DNA of 64,000 nucleotides from Pseudomonas orientalis (GCF_001439815.1 NZ_JYLM01000013.1:102976-166975); one strand, 5' to 3'. Shown: positions 51,068 to 60,014, counted from the stretch's first letter. Numbers and translations: made by a program. The notes: a model not told the origin generated them from the sequence alone.

Positions 51068-52237
51068 ATGTTCAAACCAACCACGCTGGCCTTGACCCTG
51101 GCCGCACTGATGGCCAGTGCGGTCGTACAGGCCGACATCGAAGTGCCGTTGGGTAGCACGCAACGTGTCACCCAATTATTCGCGTTTCCCAACAACTGCA
51201 ACGTGATCTGTTTTCGGCCCTGGACGCTGGAACAGACCGCCGAGCATTATCTGAACCAGAGCCTGCAACGTGACGGCTACAGTCGGGCCAAGGTCAGCGT
51301 CAAGGTCCATGATGGTCAGGTCGCCGCCACCTTCAGCGGCGTGCCGGACGGTTACGGCCAGCCCCTGACGGCCCTGCTCGATACCGCCGACCTGGCTTAC
51401 CAGGGCGCCAGCCAGCTCAACACCGACGGTAAATGGGCCTATAACTGGTACCTGTTCCTGCCGTTGGGCATGGCCCTGGAAAACCGCAAAAGCATCGAGC
51501 TGCTGCACTTCCCGCCGGACTATTCGCTGACCCAGGCCCAGGACTACCTGGAATCGGCCACCACCGACCGCTGGGCGACCTTGCTCACCAGCAATGGCAT
51601 TCCTGCCGGCGAAACCCCGGCCTACCAGACCATTATCGATATCGCCCCCATCGCCGCGCCGTCCAATGCCGGTAAAGACCTGGAAGCGGTCTACAGCTAT
51701 TTCACCGACTACCAGACCCGCATGGTCAAGGAGTTGAGCCTGCGCACCGACGGTGCGTTGCCGATGGTGGCGTTCGGCGCGCCGGTGCGCAGTTGGATCA
51801 AGCAACAATACGGGCAGACCGTGGCGGTGCTGGGCCTGGCGCAGATCAGCCCGGAGCCGGGCAAGCCGGTGTGGGTGCTCGGCGCCAACCACCCCAGTTA
51901 CATCTGGTACGCGGCCAGCCCGGACACCTATGACGGCAATGAGCAAAAGGCCGATGAGGCCGGCTTGAAAGTGATGGGCCAAGACCTGAGCGCGGCCTGC
52001 TGGCAAGCCGGCATGGGCCAGAAACCCGCCAGCGACGCGAACGTGTTGCTCAAGGCATGCATGAATACCTGGCAGGTCACGCGCAAAGAGCAGACCTGCG
52101 AGTTGTTCTACACCTCGGTGCGCAACCTGACTCCCGAGCAGGCCAACGCCAAATGCGCCACGCCCACCATCAAAGCCCAGTTGAAACAGCTGCGCAGTGC
52201 CGCCCCGGTTCCCACCCTCGCTCCGCCCGCGTTGTGA
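51068..52237 (+). CDS. Periplasmic protein of unknown function
   Basis: A 389-residue protein with a signal peptide (MFKPTTLALTLAALMASAVVQA). It has two cysteines close together near the mature N-terminus (NNCNVICF) and a cysteine-rich C-terminal part (SAACWQAG, KACMNTW, EQTCELFY, NAKCATP), so disulfide bonds are likely. No known domain is recognised. It follows acpA by 122 bases on the same strand and ends before a hairpin shared with the convergent can gene. It may act with the phosphatase, but nothing in the sequence proves it. Confidence 0.7.
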   Translation: MFKPTTLALTLAALMASAVVQADIEVPLGSTQRVTQLFAFPNNCNVICFRPWTLEQTAEHYLNQSLQRDGYSRAKVSVKVHDGQVAATFSGVPDGYGQPLTALLDTADLAYQGASQLNTDGKWAYNWYLFLPLGMALENRKSIELLHFPPDYSLTQAQDYLESATTDRWATLLTSNGIPAGETPAYQTIIDIAPIAAPSNAGKDLEAVYSYFTDYQTRMVKELSLRTDGALPMVAFGAPVRSWIKQQYGQTVAVLGLAQISPEPGKPVWVLGANHPSYIWYAASPDTYDGNEQKADEAGLKVMGQDLSAACWQAGMGQKPASDANVLLKACMNTWQVTRKEQTCELFYTSVRNLTPEQANAKCATPTIKAQLKQLRSAAPVPTLAPPAL

Positions 52238-52248
52238 GCCATGGCAAC

Positions 52249-52280
52249 GATTTCCACTGCCAGAGCTGACAGTGGAAATC
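52249..52280. terminator. Hairpin between convergent genes (51068 gene and can)
   Basis: GATTTCCACTG (52249-52259) pairs perfectly with CAGTGGAAATC (52270-52280). There is no strong U-tract, so it may act as a weak or bidirectional terminator. Confidence 0.6.
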
Positions 52281-52295
52281 GACCAATAAACGGTC

Positions 52296-52940
52296 TTAGG
52301 CTTCGCCCAACGGTCGCAGACGGTACTGCGGCGGCAGTTGCTCGAAGCCACTGATGGTGGTGTTCAAGCTCTTCCAGCGGCCATCCTTGATGCCATAGAT
52401 GCAGCCATGAATCGACAGGCTCTGCCCGCGGTGCCAGGCGTTTTGCACAATGCTGGTATGGCCGACGTTGGCCACCTGCTGAATCACGTTCAGCTCGCAC
52501 ATGCGGTCTACGCGCTCGTCTTCAGTGGGCAACTGGGCCAGCACGTCGCGATTCTCGTAGTAGAGATCACGAATGGTGCGCAGCCAGCCGTCGATCAGGC
52601 CGAACTGGCGGTCCTGCATCGACGCACGTACGCCGCCGCAGCCATAGTGGCCTGTGACGAGAATGTGCTTGACCTTGAGCACATCGACTGCGTACTGGAT
52701 CACCGACAGGCAATTGAGGTCAGTGTGCAGCACCACATTGGCCACGTTGCGGTGCACGAACAGATCACCGGGCAGCATGCCGACGATCTCGTTGGCCGGT
52801 ACACGCGCATCGGAACAACCGATCCACAGGTATTCCGGGGTTTGCTGGCGGGCGAGCTTGGCGAAGAATTCGGGATCTTCCTGTTTGATCGCATCCGCCC
52901 AGCGTTCGTTGTTGTCTAGCAGGTCTTGTAGTTCGTTCAT
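52296..52940 (-). CDS. can: Beta-class carbonic anhydrase
   Basis: A 214-residue zinc enzyme that interconverts CO2 and bicarbonate. The zinc ligands are at the same numbers as in E. coli Can: C42 and D44 in GCSDARV, H98 and C101 in GHYGCGGV. The ATG at 52940 (MNELQDLLDNNERWADAI) is the family N-terminus; an upstream in-frame start at 53000 is unlikely. Cytoplasmic, supplies bicarbonate for carboxylases. Confidence 0.96.
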   Translation of the reverse strand: MNELQDLLDNNERWADAIKQEDPEFFAKLARQQTPEYLWIGCSDARVPANEIVGMLPGDLFVHRNVANVVLHTDLNCLSVIQYAVDVLKVKHILVTGHYGCGGVRASMQDRQFGLIDGWLRTIRDLYYENRDVLAQLPTEDERVDRMCELNVIQQVANVGHTSIVQNAWHRGQSLSIHGCIYGIKDGRWKSLNTTISGFEQLPPQYRLRPLGEA

Positions 52941-53079
52941 CAGGGAAAGCCTCAGGAATGATGCGCAGTTTTGTGACTGACAAGCCCTCGTCCGGGTCAC
53001 GCCTGGCGCAAATTAGCTTGAATCTTTGGGGGCCATAGCCTGTCCACACACTATAAGCCCCACAGTATGAGGATTGGCC

Positions 53080-53484
53080 ATGACTGAATCACGACGTCCC
53101 TACGGTGCTACGCAGCCCGAACCGATTGATGATAACGAAGACCGCATGGGTTCGATGCGCGAGCTGGATTTTGATCAAGAAGACCAGACGGCCGAAATCG
53201 GCGATGAAATCCCGCGTGGCGAGCGCGAGCACCTGATGCCCGACGAGCGGGTGCGCGAAGCGGGCATGACCGGTGCTTCGACGGATGATCATGAGTCGAC
53301 CGATGACGACATGAGCCCGGAAACGCTGATTCATGAGGATGGCGCGCGGGATGCGCGGGAAGCCGGTGAAGATGGCGCGGCGGACTACGATCTGAGCGTG
53401 GTTGGTGAAGAGGATATTGGCGGCGGAAATGGCCTTGATGAGGCCGAACTGGCCGACCTGGACCCACTCAACGGCAAGCGCTGA
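53080..53484 (+). CDS. Acidic hypothetical protein
   Basis: A 134-residue, very acidic protein (many Asp/Glu, few hydrophobic residues), probably disordered: ELDFDQEDQTAEIGDEI, STDDHESTDDDMSPE, LDEAELADLDPLNGKR. GAGGA precedes the ATG at 53080. Conserved in Pseudomonas but of unknown function; no catalytic motif supports any of the enzyme names sometimes given to it. The last nine codons and the following REPIN are duplicated about 202 bases downstream. Confidence 0.75.
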   Translation: MTESRRPYGATQPEPIDDNEDRMGSMRELDFDQEDQTAEIGDEIPRGEREHLMPDERVREAGMTGASTDDHESTDDDMSPETLIHEDGARDAREAGEDGAADYDLSVVGEEDIGGGNGLDEAELADLDPLNGKR

Positions 53485-53501
53485 CACCACGCAGTTCAAC
53501 A

Positions 53502-53589
53502 TGTGGGAGGGGGCTTGCCCCCGATAGCGGTGTGTCAGGCGCTTATCTGTAACTGATACACCGCCATCGGGGGCAAGCCCCCTCCCACA
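53502..53589. repeat. REPIN, first copy
   Basis: Inverted REP pair with cores GGGAGGGGGCTTGCCCCC and its complement, 88 bases long, inside the first unit of the tandem duplication. Confidence 0.92.
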
Positions 53590-53601
53590 TGGATTTTGGT
53601 G

Positions 53602-53655
53602 TTAGTCGACCAGAGTGCAGGCCATCACGACCGCATCTTCACCGCCGGGTAATAC
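53602..53655 (-). pseudogene. Duplicated 3' fragment of rimI
   Basis: On the - strand this reads VLPGGEDAVVMACTLVD and a stop, matching the end of the intact rimI product (GGREDAVVMACTLLD). It is the left copy produced by the tandem duplication. A matching fragment of the acidic-protein gene (SGPLTGKR and stop, ending 53688) lies beside it on the + strand. Confidence 0.85.
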
Positions 53656-53703
53656 GCCCCATCTGGCCCGCTCACCGGCAAGCGCTGACACAACGGCGTC
53701 AAA

Positions 53704-53791
53704 TGTGGGAGGGGGCTTGCCCCCGATAGCGGTGTGTCAGGCGCTTATCTGTAACTGATACACCGCCATCGGGGGCAAGCCCCCTCCCACA
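53704..53791. repeat. REPIN, second copy
   Basis: An 88-base inverted REP pair, nearly identical to that at 53502-53589 including the interior, inside the second unit of the duplication and just beyond the stop of rimI. Confidence 0.92.
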
Positions 53792-53803
53792 TGGATTTCG
53801 GTG

Positions 53804-54256
53804 TTAGTCGAGCAGGGTGCAGGCCATGACGACTGCGTCTTCGCGGCCGCCCACGGCAGGGTAGTAATCCCGGCGGCGGCCAATCTCGTTGAAGCCATAG
53901 CGCTCATACAGGCGAAATGCCCCGGTATTGCTGTCTCGCACTTCGAGGAAACATTCCCGAGCGTTGGCCGCATAGGCGCGAGACATCAGATGCTCCAGCA
54001 ACGCCAACCCCAACCCTCGGCCCTGATTCTCCGGCTTGACGGTGATATTCAGCAGGTGCGCCTCATCGAGGATGATCTGCACCACGCCATGTCCCACCTG
54101 CTGCTCGCCTTCGAACATCAGCCAGATCTGGTACTTGCCCAACCCGTCGAGAAAAATGCCCCGGGTCCAGGGGTGGCTGAACGCCGCGTATTCGATCTTG
54201 AGCACGGCGTCGAGGTCGGCCTCGGTCATCGGGCGAAAGGATAAAGCCTCACTCAT
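53804..54256 (-). CDS. rimI: Ribosomal protein S18-alanine N-acetyltransferase
   Basis: A 150-residue GNAT enzyme that acetylates the N-terminal alanine of ribosomal protein S18. The acetyl-CoA loop ENQGRGLGLALLEHLMSRAY, the VRDSNTGAFRLYERYGFNEI segment and DYYPA-type end are typical. It overlaps the upstream holD-like gene by eight bases; the pair holD-rimI is also found in E. coli. Confidence 0.94.
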   Translation of the reverse strand: MSEALSFRPMTEADLDAVLKIEYAAFSHPWTRGIFLDGLGKYQIWLMFEGEQQVGHGVVQIILDEAHLLNITVKPENQGRGLGLALLEHLMSRAYAANARECFLEVRDSNTGAFRLYERYGFNEIGRRRDYYPAVGGREDAVVMACTLLD

Positions 54257-55031
54257 CGGTTGTTTTCCAGCGCGCCATCAGCCGGCGCATGGCTTGCCAG
54301 ACATCAGCCTTACGCTGTGGCTCTTCCATTAATAATTCCAGGCCCGGCAGGGCCCATACCGAACCCAGGCTTTCAACCTGCAGCTCGCGGTACCAGGCTT
54401 CGGCATTGGCCTCACCGGCAAAGCGCACGGCGGGCAGGCCGATCAGCCACAGGCATGCGCAAGGTTCGTCTTCCAGGCGTGCCGAGACAAAACTTTGTAC
54501 AAAATCCCGTGCGGCTTCCGGGCCCTGGTCCATGGTGCCGCGCACCAACAGCGGCCAGCGCACAGGGTCGCCGACGATTTGCGGGCTGTCGGGCAGGCCG
54601 GCGGCGCGCAGCATGTCCTTGAGCAGCAGGTAGGCGGGGTCGCGCGACTGAAAACGTTCGCCGGTGGGCAATTCCACCAGCAGCAGGCAACGGCCCGCAC
54701 GCAGCAGCTGCAGGGCAAAGCGTGGCGGCGGCACCACCGGGGCCTTGACCACGGGGGCGACCTCTTCGACCGCCGCGGCTTTGGTCACTGGCGATGGGCG
54801 CGGGACTTCGATCCTGGCCCGCTCGACCACAGGGCGCGACTCGGCCACAGGCTTGACCACCGCAACCGGCGCGGCGGCTTCTTCGCCTGAGGGCTCGAAC
54901 GCATCAGTGGGCTCTGGCACCTCAAACAGCTCGGGCCGCGACGGCGCGGCAAACGGCAGTTCGGTGCGGGGCAGCCAGTTGACCACCTGCATGGCGCTCA
55001 AGTAAGCGCGACGTCGGGACTCGATAAGCAC
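54249..55031 (-). CDS. holD: Probable DNA polymerase III psi subunit (HolD-like)
   Basis: A 260-residue protein, sometimes labelled TonB-like because of its Pro/Val/Ala-rich middle (about residues 45-105), but without a membrane anchor. The N-terminus SRRRAYLSAMQVVNWLPR lines up with SRR-x3-L-x2-L-x-I-x2-W-x2-R of E. coli HolD, the segment that binds chi. The end (ADVWQAMRRLMARW) resembles the HolD C-terminus (AALWQQI). It precedes rimI with overlap, as holD does in E. coli. A Pseudomonas psi with such divergence has been described. Start: GTG at 55031 retains the SRR motif; ATG at 54992 would remove it. Confidence 0.68.
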   Translation of the reverse strand: MLIESRRRAYLSAMQVVNWLPRTELPFAAPSRPELFEVPEPTDAFEPSGEEAAAPVAVVKPVAESRPVVERARIEVPRPSPVTKAAAVEEVAPVVKAPVVPPPRFALQLLRAGRCLLLVELPTGERFQSRDPAYLLLKDMLRAAGLPDSPQIVGDPVRWPLLVRGTMDQGPEAARDFVQSFVSARLEDEPCACLWLIGLPAVRFAGEANAEAWYRELQVESLGSVWALPGLELLMEEPQRKADVWQAMRRLMARWKTTDE

Positions 55032-55043
55032 AGCTCGGCCACT

Positions 55044-55052
55044 TGTGGATAA
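55044..55052 (-). promoter_or_regulatory. DnaA box (TTATCCACA) near the holD start
   Basis: A perfect 9-mer, read TGTGGATAA on the + strand, 13 bases from the holD GTG. A second identical box in the same orientation lies 68 bases away. Confidence 0.55.
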
Positions 55053-55111
55053 CTAAAGAGCGGGGATTCTACCGCTGTTCGGCAACAATCGCCCACTGCA
55101 CACTGACCGGC

Positions 55112-55120
55112 TGTGGATAA
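55112..55120 (-). promoter_or_regulatory. DnaA box (TTATCCACA) upstream of mksF
   Basis: A perfect 9-mer, read TGTGGATAA on the + strand, 60 bases before the mksF start and within the divergent holD/mksF promoter region. Confidence 0.55.
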
Positions 55121-55179
55121 ATCCCGCGCCCGATGCAGTACAATCGCGACTTTTAATCGCCAACCAGCCGGCCATTCCC

Positions 55180-56457
55180 ATGATCGAACCCAAGCGCGTC
55201 CTGCGCGCCCTCGCCGAACACTGGGCCTTACTTGAGCCACTGTGCGAACACTTCGACCAAGGCACCCTGAGCCTGAGCGAACTGCGCGCGCAACTGGCCG
55301 CCCAACAACTGGACAGCACGCCCCAGGACATCACCAGCCTGCTGGACGTATGGATTCGCCTGGATATCCTGGTGCCTGTGGCCAAGAGCCCGAACCGTTT
55401 CGAGCTCAACGCGCAGATCCACGACTTCCTGGCATATCTTCGCAAGGAGCACCGGCTTGGCCTGTGCCTGGAAATCGAAGCCTACCTGCGTCATCTCGAG
55501 CGCCTGGCCGGTTATATCCAGGACGCCTTCGACATCCGCGATGGCCACGACCTGGCCCGGCAACTGCGCCTTTTGGATATGCGCGTGCGCGACGTGCTGA
55601 AAAAGCTCGCCAACGACGAACAGGCCCTCGCGGCCGTGGCCGACCGCGCCAAGACCAGCGACCGCCAGATCCCCTTGCGCCAGCGCTACGCCGAAGTATT
55701 GGCGACGTGGGACGAATACGTCGAGCCGATGATCCAGCTGGTGAACGCCGACGGCGCCTTCGAGCAAGGCGTGCGCAAGGTCGAGAATGTGCTGCTGCGC
55801 ATGCTCACCGAGCAGCAGCGCCTGGGCCAGTTGGTGGACGACGACATGCTGCTGCGCACCCACGCACGCATCCTCGAAATGCAGACCAGCGCCCAGTTGA
55901 CCTTGCGCCATGCGCGCGAGCTGCTGTTGCCGCTACGCGAAGAAGCACGTCGGCACAACGCCGTGACCCGTGGCGCCGCGCTGGCCCTGTCAGCGATCCG
56001 CCGCAAAGGCCTGGACGCGGTGCCCCAGGCCGCCATGCCCCTGTTCACCCGCCCGCAAAGCACCTTCCTGGGCAGCGCGAGCCAGGTGGAAGCCTATGTG
56101 TATGCCCTGGCCAATTTCGAGCCGAAACCGGCGCGTTTCCCCAAGGCGCACAAAACCCACAAGGGCGAAGCCCAGCGCGCGCCGCGAACGGTCAAGGAAA
56201 TGCTCGAGCGCTGCGAAGACGCCCTGCCGATGCCGGACCTCATGACCTGGCTGCTGGAGCAGGAACCGGACGGCGCCACCGACGAGTTGCTGTACTGGTT
56301 CTCGCGGCTCTCGCGGGAAAAACGCTTCAAGCGCGAACGCCTGGAGCGCCGCGACTATCACACACACGAGCACCAGGTCAGCCTGCGCTCCTTCGCCCTG
56401 CTCCCGGCCGGCGTTGACGCCACCGAGAATTCTGCGAGCACGCCTTATGCATCTTGA
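55180..56457 (+). CDS. mksF: Condensin subunit MksF (kleisin)
   Basis: A 425-residue protein, the same length as P. aeruginosa MksF (PA4684). Winged-helix N-terminus (EPKRVLRALAEHWALLEPLC), long helical middle (EIEAYLRHLERLAGYIQDAF, LRQRYAEVLATWDEYVEPMI) and a C-terminal winged-helix part (MPDLMTWLLEQEPDGATDEL). Kleisin that bridges the MksB heads. First gene of mksFEB, overlapping mksE by 12 bases. Its promoter region carries two DnaA boxes. Confidence 0.9.
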   Translation: MIEPKRVLRALAEHWALLEPLCEHFDQGTLSLSELRAQLAAQQLDSTPQDITSLLDVWIRLDILVPVAKSPNRFELNAQIHDFLAYLRKEHRLGLCLEIEAYLRHLERLAGYIQDAFDIRDGHDLARQLRLLDMRVRDVLKKLANDEQALAAVADRAKTSDRQIPLRQRYAEVLATWDEYVEPMIQLVNADGAFEQGVRKVENVLLRMLTEQQRLGQLVDDDMLLRTHARILEMQTSAQLTLRHARELLLPLREEARRHNAVTRGAALALSAIRRKGLDAVPQAAMPLFTRPQSTFLGSASQVEAYVYALANFEPKPARFPKAHKTHKGEAQRAPRTVKEMLERCEDALPMPDLMTWLLEQEPDGATDELLYWFSRLSREKRFKRERLERRDYHTHEHQVSLRSFALLPAGVDATENSASTPYAS

Positions 56458-57154
56458 TCTATCCGAACTGTCCCAGCTGGCGCCGATCTTTCGCGAGCTG
56501 TTCAAGGGTTACCACGTCAGCCGTCGCGACCCGGAACTGTATGCGCAACTGTCGAACTTCCAGGACCAGTACCGCACGCTGTTCAAGGCCCTGGGTTTTG
56601 AGCTGGTCTGCGATACCCGTGGTTTCTATTACTTCGTGCCGGATTCGGCCATCGCCAGCGCGCAGGTGAACAAGACGGCGCAGCGTCTGGCGCTGTTCAC
56701 CTTCATCCTCGTCGAGCACCTGGCCGACCAGGGTCGCGACCCGGTCGCCGTGCTCGACGGCGGCAGCCTGGGCCGCGATGAGCTGCCGTCGTTGCTGGAA
56801 AAGTACCGCGACCTGTTTATCCAGGCCGAAGTGCAGACCCAGGAAGAGCTTGAAGAAAAAATCATGCGGCGCATGACCCAGTTGGGCTTTGCCGGCGAAG
56901 ACAACGGCATCTATCGCTTCCTGCCGCCGATGCATCGTTTCCTCGATGTGTGCCTGTCGGTCCAGCAGGACCGCGACCTCGCTGCCAGCGTGCACAGCGT
57001 GTTGCCGCTGCCGGTGCCGGTGATCATCGACGCAGACAGCGATGAAAAACTGCTGAAGACCGATGACCCGCTGGACTTGAGCGACTTCGCTGAAGAAAGC
57101 GAAGAAGACGCCCTCGCCCGCGCCATTGCCGAAGAACAGGAGACCGACGCATGA
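56446..57154 (+). CDS. mksE: Condensin subunit MksE
   Basis: A protein of about 235-246 residues with two winged-helix domains (LAPIFRELFKGYHVSRRDPE, EELEEKIMRRMTQLGFAGED) and an acidic C-terminus. The most likely ATG is at 56447 (MHLDLSELSQL), inside the end of mksF; an in-frame start at 56414 gives the 246-residue form known from P. aeruginosa. Binds MksF in the MksBEF complex. Overlaps mksB by four bases (ATGA). Confidence 0.88.
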
Positions 57155-59991
57155 GTAAGGAACGCTACGGCATACGCCGTTTCGCCCTGTTGAACACCGC
57201 CGGCTACAGCCTGGGCTTGTTCCCGCTGGAAGAGCCGCTGTCGGTGTACGGCGCGAACAACCTGGGTAAATCCGCGTCGATCAACGCGTTGCAGTTCCCG
57301 ATCCTGGCGCGCATGTCGGACATGAGCTTCGGCAAATACACCCTGGAGCAATCGCGGCGCTTCTACTTCGCCACCGACACCAGCTACATCCTCGTGGAAG
57401 TCTCGCTGCCCCACGGCCCGCACGTGATCGGCGTGGTGGGGCGCGGCCCCGGCGGTGGTTTCGGTCACCAGTTCTTTGCCTACGCCGGCAAGCTGGACCT
57501 GGCCCACTACCAGAAAAACGACACCTGCCTGCGCCAGAAGGAGCTGTTCACCAACCTTGAGCGCGAAGGCCTGAAAGCCTATGAACTCAAGCCTGATGAA
57601 CTGCGGCGCCTGCTGGTGGGCGGCCACACGTCGATCCCGCTGGACCTGACCCTGATTCCGCTGCGTTCCACCAGCGAACAGAGCCTGAAGACATTCCGTG
57701 CGCTGTTTATCAACCTGCTGCACATGCGCGAAATCACCGCGGCCAAGCTCAAGCAATTGTTCCTCGATGCGTTCGAACACAGCTTGCGTTCCGGCAGCGT
57801 GGATTACATCGCCGCGTGCGAAGAAGCCTTCCGCGATGTGCGGCGCATGGAGCAGGACTACCATTCACTGGTGGCCGCCGGGCCGTTGGTCGAAGCGCTC
57901 GCCAATGGTGTGAAACAGCGCGATATTTTGCGCGGCAAATTGCATCGTCTGTCGCCGCTGCTGGATTCGCTGCTGGGCACCTGGTCGGACTACGCCAGTG
58001 CGCGCAAGGAAGAGCTGACGATCCAGGCCGAGCACTATCGCAACGAGCAGGATGCGCTGCAGCACGACCAGCGCGGCGGTACCCAGGAGCTGATGCGCCT
58101 GGAGCGCGAGATCAGTGGCATCCAACGTTGGCTGGGCGAGCTGTCGGTGCTCAAGCATCGCTTCGCGCTGGTCGACGATGTGAGGGTACTGGAGCAGCAA
58201 CTGCTCGCGGCCAAGGATGCTCACGACGAATTGGCGGGCGCCCTGGCGCAATCCCGGCAATTCAGCGCCGAGGACTTGGACGAGCGCCTGCGCGACCTGG
58301 AAAAACGCCTGAAGTCGGTCAAGCAGCAACTGGACCACGCGGACAACAACAGCTACGCCAAGCTGCGCGAAGAGTTCTCACAGCAGGATGTCGAGCGCCT
58401 GATGCGCCTGTTCAACAGCTCGCTGTTCAGCCTGCCGCTGGGCGAACAGGGCATCACGCTGGACGAGGACGGCCAGTGGGTCAAATCCCTGGAGCAGATC
58501 CTCGACGGCTTCAAGGGCGAGCGTTTCGAAGTGCCGGGGCTGTCCATCGACATCTCGCACATCGAGCCGCCGGCGTTGCAGGCCCTGGCCGATCGCGCGG
58601 CATTGCGCGATCAGAAAGAGCGCCTGGAAAAAGAACTCAAGCAACTCAAAACCCAGCAGGCCGTGGCTTCTGACCGAGCGGCGAGCAAGACCCAGACCGA
58701 AGCGCTGTACCAGCAGGTACTCGACGCGCAGAAGGCGCTGGAAGATTTCCGCCGCGCACAAACCCTGAGCGCGGAAGAAGGCGAGAAGCTGGAAAACCTG
58801 GCGCAGATGGAAGCGGCCCAGGACGAATTGAAGCGCTCCAGCGATGCGTTCACCGAGCGCGTCCAGCAGTTGTCGGCCAAGCTGCAACTGGTCGGCCGCC
58901 AGATCGGTGATATGGAAGCCAAGCAACGTACGCTGGACGACGCCTTGCGCCGTCGCCAGCTGTTGCCGGCGGACCTGCCCTTCGGCACACCGTTCATGGA
59001 CCCTGTCGACGACTCCATGGACAATCTGCTGCCGCTGCTCAACGACTATCAGGACAGCTGGCAAGGCCTGCTGCGCGCCGATGGCCAGATCGAGGCGCTG
59101 TATGCGCAGGTGCGCCTCAAGGGTGTGGCCAAGTTCGACAGCGAGGACGACATGGAGCGCCGTCTGCAACTGCTGATCAACGCCTATGCCCACCGTACCG
59201 ACGAGGCCTTGACCCTGGGCAAGGCGCGCCGCGCAGCGGTCACCGATATTGCGCGGACCTTGCGCAATATCCGCAGCGACTACGACAGCCTGGAGCACCA
59301 ACTGGCGTTGTTCAACCGCGAGATCAACAAGCGCCAGGTGTCCAACCTGCAGAGCTTTCGCATTGTGCTGGCACCGAACAAGGAAGCCCTCAAGCACATC
59401 GACCAGATCATCCACAGCGCCGGTCAGTATGAAGAAGGCGAGACGTTGTCGGTGTTCGACCTCAGCCAGAGTGCCGAGCAGGACAACAAGAACGAAGAGG
59501 CCAAGGAGTACCTGGCCCGCCTCGTCGCGGCCAACCATAACCAACTGGGCCTCAAGGACCTGTTCGAACTGGCCTTCGAGATCACCAAGGTCAACGGCCA
59601 GCCGGTGATTCATACCGACATTGATGGCGCCGCGTCCAACGGCACCACCATGACCATCAAGGCGCTGACCAACATGTACTTGTTGCTGCACTTGATGGAC
59701 CGGGAACAGGCCGGTCGTGTGCGCTTGCCGTACTACCTCGACGAGGCGGCGGATATCGATGAGAAGAACCAGGCAGCGTTGCTGGAAACCAGCCTGCAGC
59801 TGGGCTTCGTGCCGATCCTGGCCAGCGTGAAGCCGCAGGTGTCCGCCCAGGTGGCGATCGACCTGGAAGGCGGCAGCGGGCCGAACGGGATCTACATTGA
59901 TGAGGCGGACTGGAAGTATATCCGTCGACATGATGGGGTGAAGGCCACGATTAACGTGCAGGCGGATGAGCCGGAGCTGGACGAAGTCTGA
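57151..59991 (+). CDS. mksB: Condensin ATPase MksB (SMC-like)
   Basis: A 946-residue SMC/MukB-type ATPase. Walker A is YGANNLGKS (33-41), a variant with NN instead of the usual G-x-G. Two long coiled coils flank a hinge-like centre, and the C-terminal head has the signature region NGTTMTIKALTNMYLLLHLM and Walker B YYLDEAADID. With MksF and MksE it forms a condensin active in chromosome organisation and, in related Wadjet/MksBEFG systems, plasmid defence. No MksG/JetD nuclease gene follows. Confidence 0.95.
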   Translation: MSKERYGIRRFALLNTAGYSLGLFPLEEPLSVYGANNLGKSASINALQFPILARMSDMSFGKYTLEQSRRFYFATDTSYILVEVSLPHGPHVIGVVGRGPGGGFGHQFFAYAGKLDLAHYQKNDTCLRQKELFTNLEREGLKAYELKPDELRRLLVGGHTSIPLDLTLIPLRSTSEQSLKTFRALFINLLHMREITAAKLKQLFLDAFEHSLRSGSVDYIAACEEAFRDVRRMEQDYHSLVAAGPLVEALANGVKQRDILRGKLHRLSPLLDSLLGTWSDYASARKEELTIQAEHYRNEQDALQHDQRGGTQELMRLEREISGIQRWLGELSVLKHRFALVDDVRVLEQQLLAAKDAHDELAGALAQSRQFSAEDLDERLRDLEKRLKSVKQQLDHADNNSYAKLREEFSQQDVERLMRLFNSSLFSLPLGEQGITLDEDGQWVKSLEQILDGFKGERFEVPGLSIDISHIEPPALQALADRAALRDQKERLEKELKQLKTQQAVASDRAASKTQTEALYQQVLDAQKALEDFRRAQTLSAEEGEKLENLAQMEAAQDELKRSSDAFTERVQQLSAKLQLVGRQIGDMEAKQRTLDDALRRRQLLPADLPFGTPFMDPVDDSMDNLLPLLNDYQDSWQGLLRADGQIEALYAQVRLKGVAKFDSEDDMERRLQLLINAYAHRTDEALTLGKARRAAVTDIARTLRNIRSDYDSLEHQLALFNREINKRQVSNLQSFRIVLAPNKEALKHIDQIIHSAGQYEEGETLSVFDLSQSAEQDNKNEEAKEYLARLVAANHNQLGLKDLFELAFEITKVNGQPVIHTDIDGAASNGTTMTIKALTNMYLLLHLMDREQAGRVRLPYYLDEAADIDEKNQAALLETSLQLGFVPILASVKPQVSAQVAIDLEGGSGPNGIYIDEADWKYIRRHDGVKATINVQADEPELDEV

Positions 59992-60014
59992 CGGGGAGCG
60001 CTGAAGTGCGAAAA

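Larger units (their letters stand above)
53458..53863. repeat. Tandem duplication, about 202-bp period, containing a REPIN
   Basis: Two consecutive copies of one unit: the 3' end of the acidic-protein gene, a REPIN, and the 3' end of rimI. Shared marks include GGCAAGCGCTGACAC (53473 and 53677), TGTGGGAGGGGGC (53502 and 53704) and GTGTTAGTCGA (53599 and 53801), all offset by 202-204 bases. The REPIN interiors are almost identical in the two copies and unlike the one at 7219. Confidence 0.9.
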
